From Pelobates cultripes (lineage: Eukaryota > Chordata > Amphibia > Anura > Pelobatidae), in NCBI GenBank assembly GCA_933207985.1, contig OW240915.1, positions 262,978,033 through 263,042,032 on the forward strand: a DNA stretch of 64,000 nt, read 5' to 3'. The notes beneath the pieces were generated by a model. That model searched no databases. It was given only the letters and a program-made list of their open reading frames with translations, and was not told where the DNA came from. A program made the position numbers and the translations under genes. How positions within the stretch are numbered: position 1 is the stretch's first letter; each line of letters starts with the position of its first letter. Below are positions 55,977 through 64,000 of the stretch, in pieces.

Positions 55977-57393
55977 TAGATGATTTGAGGATTTCTCTTA
56001 GAAGTAAAATAAAAACAGGAACAAAATCTTGCATTTCTTAACATGTCCCAGTTTGTAACTGCTGGTAATAAAGACCTGCGTGTCTTACTCTGTATTCAGT
56101 TTGATTTCTGGGCACTGTATGTCCCGCTTTGGTAACGGTTTTTGTTTTGTTTGTTATTGAAAATCTTTACTAAAATATAGATTTACAAAGTAACTATTTT
56201 TCTAGAGTATTCAACCTTCCGCCTTCACTATGAAGAATTAAATCAAAGGCAAAAAACACACATATCATTAAAAAAAACAAAAAACACAAATAACCTTTTG
56301 TTTTGTTTCTGCCCCAGTGGACAGCTCTCACTGCACTAGGACCATTCTATTTATTGGGTGCTCACAAGGCCATCTTTACAATGGGGAAGAAAGTCGTAAA
56401 CTTTTTATATGTTAGTTCTTCCTATAAAATTCCCAAGACAGAGAATTTTTGCTCTTTGTGGTCACTTTTGGAGAACAGTCTGTTCTTTGCTCACTGCAGG
56501 ATGCATTCAGATGTCCATCCCAAGGTTTCATAAACTTTTATGCTCTACATCTCTAACACCATAACGCCCACTTTCAATCAACAAAAAAGCTGGAATCAGT
56601 GATGCTTTCTGAAAACTATTGAGGTTCCTCTTTCTACCGTGGTCTGTTCATTATGGGATGATTACCCAAGTCATATAAACATCAAGTGTTGAGGGTCAAT
56701 CAGGGTCTGCAAGACTGGGGTAACTATTGCCAAGGTCAGTGCAATTCGTTATCCACTGTCTTTACAACTCCCTGCACTCTATTTGGTGTGCTGTCTTTCT
56801 AAGGCTGTTTCGTTTCCAGAATTGCCTATTAACCTATAACCCGTAAAGTTTCTAAGCATTCACTGAGCCAAAAATGTGACTTTTTGCTCCCTATATAACA
56901 GTCTTTCTACAAAAGCAGGTTTTACAGTTTTGTTTGTTTGCTCTGACCTGATATAACATTTCCTTTTCACATACAAAAATCATAAAAGAGAAAGTAAGAA
57001 TAGGTGACTTTGCATAAAATGTGTATGATCTGATCCAACAATATTAACATTATTTACATCGTCGTGGGAACTGAAGAAAATCTGTGCGGACAGGCTTTGA
57101 TAACAAACTTAGCACCCCTTACAGAGCATCCATGAAACCGTGCAGTTTTCTATACAAGTGATACACTATCACTGGGGAGACTGTAAGTAGAATATAGAAA
57201 TGGGATATATTCAGGATTATATGAGCTACCTAAGATCACCTTTTAACATAAATGTGCAATTTCTCACAAAAAAATACAATAATTATTAAGAAACAGTATG
57301 TTATATATTTCACCGTCTTCACTGCAATTTTTTCATCTGTTCGTTCAAAATGTTATTGCTTGAAAACCTGTGTGGAGAAGATAATGATCTCAT
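55977..57393. other. Unannotated interval
   Basis: A 76-codon frame at 56303-56533 without motif. Nothing else recognised. Confidence 0.35.
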
Positions 57394-57858
57394 TTAAAGC
57401 AATGCTGTAGGTACTGTAACCGATTCATCTCATTAAAGTGGTTATAGTGTCTGGAGTCCACTGGCGACATGCTTTCATTCAGTGTTAAACTGTTTTTGTT
57501 TTAATGTGAAACCAGAGTCCGCAGCAGTCCATCCCCTATGTGCTGCTTGGACTAAAAGGTAAGCATTAGCCTGAACAACAATTGGTAACTGTGATTGGCT
57601 GAGAGTATCAGCTGACCACTTTCAACCTACTATATTGTCTATAAAGGTATGGATTAGTATGCCTACAAGGAAGTGTGTAATCGCTGGCTTAGCCACACCT
57701 CCAATGGGGTGGAGCTTTGGGAAGCCAGGTACCCTCATTATGTGTTAAACTGCTCAAAAATGTTTTAACACTAAATGGAGGGACAACGCAGGTGACTCCG
57801 GGCACTATTACCAATTCAATGAGATCCCATGGTTATAGTGCCCACAGTGTCCCATTAA
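57394..57858. mobile_element. TTAA MITE, T2-like
   Basis: Left end TTAAAGCAATGCTGTAGGTA; right end, reverse-complemented, TTAATGGGACACTGTGGGCA. Both lead into CT(G/A)TAACC. 465 bp and non-coding, with TTAA at both edges. Confidence 0.6.
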
Positions 57859-57903
57859 AATATGTTTTGGTTTTCACATATAGCTCAAAATATAAAATAA
57901 CTG

Positions 57904-58361
57904 ATTTTACCGGAACGCTATAAGTACCGTGACCACTACAGTGACACTGTAGTGGTTATGGTAACAGGCGTGCCAACCAGCCTCCTCCCCACCATTATAA
58001 GTAGTCAAACCATTTTATTAATTTTACCATTATTATTATTTACGTTGTTGTGTTAATGTTATTAGCTCAGTATATTATGGTATTTAATGGCGAACTGTAA
58101 ACTCTAAACTATTTTGAAAGGAAACTGATTTTTTTTTTAATTAAGTATATGTAAAACATGAGGGAATTCATCCCTGTCTTTAGTATATGCCAGGATCCTG
58201 TTGGAAAACCAACAGCCCATCTGAGTGACTGCCACTAGAGGTGTTACTAGCCAGTGATGTAAACACTGCCGTTACAGTGCTAACACTGCAGGGACAGGCT
58301 ATAGACACCAAAACCAATCCATTAAGCTGTAGTGGTTCTGGTGACTTTAGCGTCCCTTTAA
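57904..58361. mobile_element. Probable T2-like MITE, left end eroded
   Basis: The right end, reverse-complemented, reads TTTAAAGGGACGCTAAAGTC with TTAA at 58358-58361, a good T2-type terminus. The left side (TTTTACCGGAACGCTATAAG) keeps only partial similarity. CACTACAGTGACACTGTAGTG near 57932 is a near-perfect short palindrome. Confidence 0.4.
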
Positions 58362-58794
58362 ACTCTGATCTTTTTGTAAAATGTAACAGAGTACACACTG
58401 TTTTGCAAGCTGATACATTAAACACATATTATGTAATTACCTTACCTAAAACTGACAAGTGTTTAAGAGACTCCCATGTGACAGAGCTCACCTTACAGCA
58501 TGAACAATACAGAATCATTCTCAGGAATGTCATTAGTTCTATCTGTGCTTCCGATATGCCATCATGTACTTACTCACAAGCAAAAAATGAAGAATAGTTG
58601 AGATGTTTGGAGAGGACAATGGGTTTTCAAATGCATGAGGACAGACAGGTTTCCTTGCCGTGGGCCAGGCCACCACAGAGAAAATGTGTAGTTCAATACA
58701 TTCCAGAATTACCTCTACACATATTGCATGTATGCATGCACGTAAGCTATGCACGTGCATGTGTATCTCAGAGGGCAGAGTATGTCTTGCAAAT

Positions 58795-59092
58795 ATTATT
58801 GCTGGCACCTTCCACAAGATTTTGGAGAGTTTATTTTTGGAATTTTTTTGCCCATTTATCTAGTAGAGTGTTTGTGAGGTCAGGCACTGATGTTGGACGA
58901 GAAGGCCTACCTCGCAATCTCCATTCCAGTTCATCCCAAAGGTGTTCGATGGAGTTGAGGTCAGGGCTCTGTGCGGGCCAATCAAGTGCTTCCACACCAA
59001 ACTCAGGGGCACAGTCATGCTAGAATAGAATAGGGCCTTCCCCAAAAACTGTTCCCATAAAATTGGAAGCATAGCATTTTCCAAACTGTCTT
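58795..59092 (-). pseudogene. Tc1-type transposase fragment
   Basis: The minus strand read across frames gives DNAMLPILWEQF then a run corresponding to the GPE-HLW region and a WRxR-type C-terminal stretch. The DNA contains the familiar GGTGTTCGATGGAGTTGAGG and CAGGGCTCTGTGCGGGCCAA blocks that encode [12 protein letters not shown] residues on the minus strand. The middle is shortened, and no terminal repeats are found. A deeply decayed third Tc1-related family, distinct from the other two. Confidence 0.65.
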
Positions 59093-59112
59093 GATATATA
59101 TATATATATAAT

Positions 59113-59889
59113 GTAAGTATAGATTTATTTATTTTTTATTTTGTCTCTATTGCCCTCTACCAACTTGATCTGTGAATAAAATCAACAATTAGTGACTCTC
59201 CTCTAGCCATCAATATTCTTTTTTTCCCCATCGATCATCTCTTTTTTTTTGGCACCACGGCCGGAATTCAAAATCAAATGCTGAACTGAACATTTTCGGC
59301 ATGAAACATTTTGGTTGGTCCATAATCCAGCCCTGAGTTCAAAACAACCGATTGTCCGAATTCGACCAAATTGGAATTCTGCCTGAAACAAATTTCCAAG
59401 TCTTCTAATTACTAAACAAGCCAGGATCAATCTTCGAGTATAATTGTAATGTATCTAATCTAATACAGATGACATGGTCTATTCTAAAAAATTAGGTTGG
59501 GCAAAGTGCACCAAAATCACATTTGGCACAGGGTTATCTCGGCATTGTGTCAGCCTCAAATATCGGCAATCATGATAGTCACTTCCTATCCAGCATTTAA
59601 ATTATTATCCAAATTCAGTACTCCGTGGCAATCCCGGTTTTACTCCATGAATTCCTTGAGTGACCATGTTTATATCATAAAAGAGCCCTGAAATCTCCAT
59701 TTTATAAAAGTGAAGAAGATGATATATCACCACGGGAGAGTGGTTACTTTCTATAGATTTTATAATTAGAACATCAAATTATCAGTATAATAATCAGTAA
59801 AGTACCTAATTTTTTTTTTGTACATGGTCAAGACGTATATCATAACAGTCCCAAAGATTTTTTTAACGAGTGAACATAATTGATTTGAC
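59113..59889. other. AT-rich interval, nothing recognised
   Basis: No supported feature. Confidence 0.35.
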
Positions 59890-60392
59890 TTAAAGTTACA
59901 CTATAGTCACTAGAATAACTACAGCTTAAAGTAGTTGTTCTGGTGTCTAAAGCATGTTGCAGCTGACTTTTTAACATAAACACGGCCTTGTCAGAGAAAT
60001 GCCACTGTTTATATTGCTGCCTAAGAACACCTCTAGTGCCTGTCACTCGGACGGCACAATGTGCTGCACCAACGTTCAGTGTCTCCATGCTCTGCATGGA
60101 GAAGGTGAACGCTCCCCATTGAGATGCAATGATTCATTGATAGCGCAATAGCCTCAAAAGCCTTTCCTATGGGAAAGCATTGGTTTGGCTGAGTTCAAGA
60201 AATTTGATGATCTCAGCCAAGGAGTCGGAGCAGGAGCGGAGCCAGACATAAAGAGATTGGCAGAGCCAGAAAAAGGTTAGTTTTAACCTTTATTAACAAG
60301 GGCAAGGGGGGTCCGATCACCTAAAATGTGTTTTTAACACTATAGTGTCAGGAATACATGTCTGTATTCCTGACACTATAGTGTACCTTTAA
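59890..60392. mobile_element. TTAA MITE, T2-like, with terminal hairpin
   Basis: Left end TTAAAGTTACACTATAGTCA; right end, reverse-complemented, TTAAAGGTACACTATAGTGT. TTAA lies on both sides. A perfect 22-bp stem with a 4-base loop lies at 60337-60384 near the right end, so the terminal CACTATAG motif is present three times. 503 bp, non-coding. Confidence 0.75.
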
Positions 60393-61176
60393 ACTAAGTA
60401 ATCATCATAATATCACTGATGTGTGTACTCAGATCCTACATCATGCAGAAACTGTGCAGTATTGGCCAAAATATAAGAACTTAAATGGTTAACTGCCATT
60501 CCTAACTCTATGCTTAGCTTCTCAGGAACAGACAATGTGCAGGAAGCTAATCTCTGTTCTGTGAGTGCACCTGAGAGCTTAGACAAGCCTTGACCTTTGG
60601 TGATAATTAGTATATTGTAATCTCCAGACATTCCATACATAGTACCTAATACCTACCTACCTTTATGCTACTGAAAGAAAAAAGCCTCCTTCTATTGCAG
60701 AATCAGATACTTGTAAACTGATGTAACAGAAAAACTAGACATTGAGGTGTTTTTTGTATTACGTGTGTACAGGAAACAGCAATATAATCATTAAATTAGC
60801 AAATAGCCATAAGTGAGTTTTACGATCTGGAAACTCCACATTTTTTTAGAGATATTTCACTTCTTTCATACAACGTTTTATTTGACCCATTAAGTGCCAC
60901 GGAGAGAGAACTACCATAACAAATAATATTTACTTAACCTTTTATGTGCCAGAAAGGACTTGTAGTCTTAAAAACACAAATTATTTAACCCTTTGATGTC
61001 ATGGCTAGATGCAAAAAAACAAACAAAAAAAACCACTTGTTGAAAACCTTGCGCGATCCTGGTGCCTTGATTTGATACCTTCCATAGTCAGATCACTGAT
61101 TGATAGATGGAGGTTGGGTTGAGCAGAAGAAATCAAATCTTAGTCTTGAGTTTATTTAATAATTTGCTAAAAAAAA
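60393..61176. other. AT-rich interval, nothing recognised
   Basis: No supported feature. Confidence 0.35.
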
Positions 61177-61463
61177 ATAATGTACATATCTGTATATAAT
61201 ATGTAGTCTCCTCTAAAAATAATGTACATATCTGTATATAATATGTAGTCTCCTCTAAAAATAATGTACATATCTGTATATAATATGTAGTCTCCTCTAA
61301 AAATAATGTACATATCTGTATATATGTAGTCTCCTCTAAAAATAATGTACATATCTGTATATATGTAGTCTCCTCTAAAAATAATGTACATATCTGTATA
61401 TAATATGTAGTCTCCTTTAAAAATAATGTACATATCTGTATATAATATGTAGTCTCCTCTAAA
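61177..61463. repeat. 42-bp tandem repeat, seven units
   Basis: Seven head-to-tail units of AATAATGTACATATCTG followed by TATATAATATGTAGTCTCCT and CTAAA. Units four and five are 39 bp (loss of three bases in the TATA part) and unit six has one T for C. All lengths are multiples of three, so long periodic minus-strand frames arise; they are not genes. Confidence 0.96.
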
Positions 61464-62390
61464 AAAACAAGGTTGCCATCTGTTGACATGCTCATGCCAT
61501 AGTTGAACAAATTATCTATGTAACACATGAATGACAAGATCTCCCGGCTAGTTAGCAGAACTGACACTGTGCCGTGGTGGGCTAATACATTCAGAACGCT
61601 ATAATACATCCAAGCCGTGCCCTACCTAACACTCTCAAGCAACAACATCAGTCTTATGATTATTTTTCTGATGTCTCCAGAACTGTCCAGTGATATTACT
61701 TCCCCATAATTCACACTTTGTAGTTATACACCCTGAAAGGGCCTTTGGTTTAAAAAGCTGCGTTTGAAATCATGTTCCATTGCCGGATAGAGTCTGAAAC
61801 ATGATGCTTGTCTGTGCTCATTTGCATGTTGAGCTGGGAACTCTGGAAGAACTGTGGAAACATTACTGTGCCCAAGGCAGATCTGACCAAGGATCAACTA
61901 GAGCTACGTGGGCCGTGCACAACAGTCATTTTTTAATTTGCATTAAAGTTTGGGGAGATTATCGGGTTTGGTCTCACTACAGCTTTTTTAGCACCGACTT
62001 ATATGTATAAAATAAATTAGCAATGTCACTTTTTCAGATTTCAACCAACATTTCTGTATTTTTCTTTAGCAACGATCTTTTATTTTACAATATATATTTT
62101 TATGTTAATAGCAGGATTAGGTTTTAAATTAACATGGTTTGCTCTATGTAAACCTTTTATGTCTCTTCAGCATCCTGTTGGCTTTGGCTCACAGTTGTAC
62201 ATTTCTAAAACCTTTCCATTCCAGTCCATTCTGATATTCTTACTAAGTTAAATTCACACCTGTTTATATGCCAAAGTAGGACGACCACTGCATCCGATGA
62301 CCAGATATCTGAAGGTCATACGCATTGATAGGGGAGAGGCTTGGAAGGATGAAGCTCCAGATGTGGGGCTCATTAGCCCCAGATCTATAT
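61464..62390. other. Unannotated interval
   Basis: A 69-codon frame at 61801-62010 without motif. Otherwise nothing recognised. Confidence 0.35.
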
Positions 62391-63328
62391 GATAGAAACA
62401 TAGAATGTGACGGCAGATAAGAACCATTCGGCCCATCTAGTCTGCCCAATTTTCGAAATACTTTCATTAGTCCCTAGCCTTATCTTATAGTTAGGATAGC
62501 CTTCTGCCTATCCCACGCATGTTCTTCCAATCCTTCACTGTGTTAACCTCTACCACTTCAGTTGGAAGGCTATTCCATGCATTCACTACCCTCTCAGTAA
62601 AGTAATACTTCCTGATATTATTTTTAAACCTTTGTCCCTCTAATTTAAGACTATGTCCTCTTGTTGTGGTAGTTTTTCTTCTTTTAAATATAGTCTCCTC
62701 CTTTACTGTGTTGATTCCCTTTATGTATTTAAATGTTTCTATAATATCCCCCCTGTCTTGTCTTTCCTCCAAGCTATACATGTTTATTGCAGTTTTATCC
62801 TGCAATCCATGAACCAGTTTAGTAGCCCTTCTCTGAACCCTCTCTAAGGTATCAATATCCTTCTGAAGATACGGTCTCCAGTACTGTGTACAATACTCCA
62901 AGTGAGGTCTCACCAGTGTTCTGTACAATGGCATGAGCACTTCCCTCTTTTTACTGCTAATGCCTCTCCCTATACAACCAAGCATTCTGCTAGCATTTCC
63001 TGCTGCTCTATTACATTGTCTGCCTACCTTAAAATCATCAGAAATAATCACCCCTAAATCCCTTTCCTCAGATATTGAGGTTAGGACTCTATCAAATATT
63101 CTGTACTCTGCCCTTGGGTTTTTACGTCCAAGATGCATTATCTTGCACTTATCCACATTAAATGTCAGTTGCCCCAACTCTGACCATTTTTCTAGTTTAC
63201 CTAAATCATTTGCCATTTGGCTTATCCCTCCTGGAACATCAACCCTTTTACATAGCTTAGTATCATCAGCAAAAAGACATACCTTACCATCAAGACCTTC
63301 TGCAATATCACTAATAAAAACATTAAAG
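62391..63328 (-). pseudogene. CR1 LINE, 5'-truncated 3' end
   Basis: On the minus strand a frame of about 280 codons runs from within the reverse transcriptase (FNVFISDIAEG, then FADD in VCLFADDTKLC) to the stop at 62491. It includes LGVIISDDFK, LVRPHLEYCTQYWRP and LERVQRRATKLV. The 3' end reads CATTCTATGTTTCTATC, resembling the ATTCTRTG-type terminal repeats of CR1. The 5' break is at about 63328 and the reading frame has no stops. It is a second CR1-clade family, different from that at 1186-5395. Confidence 0.88.
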
Positions 63329-63785
63329 ATAATGATTGATGGAGGGTGTAGGAGAATATTAGTGGGAGAAGATTGTTTTGTTTTTTTCATTATACATTAG
63401 GCAACTGCTAAAAAAAATATGTCAATGGCATAGTGCTCCACCTACTTAGAGAGAATGGGTGATGTCCCCAAAGACACCTCATTAAAGGCTGCTGGGGAAC
63501 AGAAATTTGCTGCATACCCTTCTATGAGTTGGGTAGTTTTGGAAGGATCTCATTGAACACCTGGTTGTGCATAATTTGCTTGTTTCTAGCTGTGCTTTCA
63601 TTACAATCCCGCAGGGTCAGAAGGACACTGTTCATGGGAAAGGAAAGGGGCCATCAGATAGAAAAGTGGGGATATGTTATGTAGGGATCATAACATTTTC
63701 CTTTGGGCTTAAACTCCACCTGTTTCCTGAACTTAGCAACCCAAGCTCAAAGTCAAGTAATTTAAATTAATTTCTACACCATTCA
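63329..63785. other. unannotated interval
   Basis: No supported feature. Confidence 0.35.
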
Positions 63786-63935
63786 AGCTCATTCAAGCAG
63801 GGATTTTGTCCACCTAGCAGTCATTTCAAAATGTATAATACTTTGAACCATTTGTTGTTAACCCCTCACCACCTTATAACATTGCAAAGCAGTGTGGAAT
63901 AAATTGGCGCTAAATAAATGCAAATAATAAACCAA
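63786..63935 (+). repeat. SINE-like dispersed repeat, copy 3 (diverged)
   Basis: Keeps AAGCTCATTCAAGCAGGG, TTGCAAAGCAGTGTGGAATA and GGCGCTAAATAAATG with an AAATAATAAA tail. It is clearly related to 50252-50421 but much more diverged. Confidence 0.5.
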
Positions 63936-64000
63936 ATAATCAACTTTTCGTGAATACAGATGTGAAAAGATTCTCTCTCTACTCTCAGGAAGATAATCAG

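Noticed and set aside
61133..61609. 158-codon periodic minus-strand frame
   Set aside because: Produced by the 42-bp tandem repeat; flanks carry no motif.

Overview
This is vertebrate, almost certainly anuran (frog), non-coding DNA. I find no host protein-coding exon, rRNA or functional tRNA gene. The frog assignment is inference. It rests on the repeat mixture: TTAA-flanked MITEs with TTAAAG-type ends (the Kolobok/T2 type known from Xenopus), CR1-clade LINEs, Tc1-like elements, a Penelope-like palindromic insertion, long (TA)n and (GATA)n arrays, and an old SINE-like repeat.

Layout. 1-6577: SINE-like and half-hAT fragments, a 4.2-kb CR1-clade LINE on the minus strand whose two ORFs are both open, then a repeat made of consecutive hairpins. 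6578-15400: AT-rich DNA, a 227-bp fold-back element, a second but ruined copy of the same LINE, several degenerate tandem repeats, a candidate solo LTR, and the tail of a LINE with a restriction-like endonuclease. 15400-33505: a Tc1 element split by a 440-bp insertion with a 16-bp target duplication, a 1-kb C-rich minisatellite, a fold-back element inside (TA)n, a near-perfect 2 x 707-bp palindrome inserted with a 16-bp target duplication, a 2.75-kb inverted-repeat element with minisatellite arms, a second Tc1 element, and a textbook 333-bp hAT MITE with its 8-bp duplication.

33978-45604 holds the centrepiece, an 11.6-kb endogenous retrovirus with LTRs about 99% identical, so a recent insertion. 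It has a tRNA-Lys1,2-type primer site and a 1.3-kb leader carrying eleven tandem hairpin units. Gag is long and proline-rich and is displaced in frame over its middle part. A UAG separates gag from an in-frame, uninterrupted pol, and env is open and overlaps the end of pol by four bases. Coding organisation is gamma/epsilon-like (class I). The Lys primer site, a two-residue-short integrase catalytic spacing and an enlarged CX8CC env motif are unusual.

45605-64000 returns to AT-rich DNA with TTAA MITEs, LINE and Tc1 relics, an 0.8-kb GATA/GACA array with an internal 280-bp duplication, and a 42-bp tandem repeat. Apart from the retrovirus and the intact LINE, nothing here looks able to make a functional protein. 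Alignments were done by eye, so identities are estimates.
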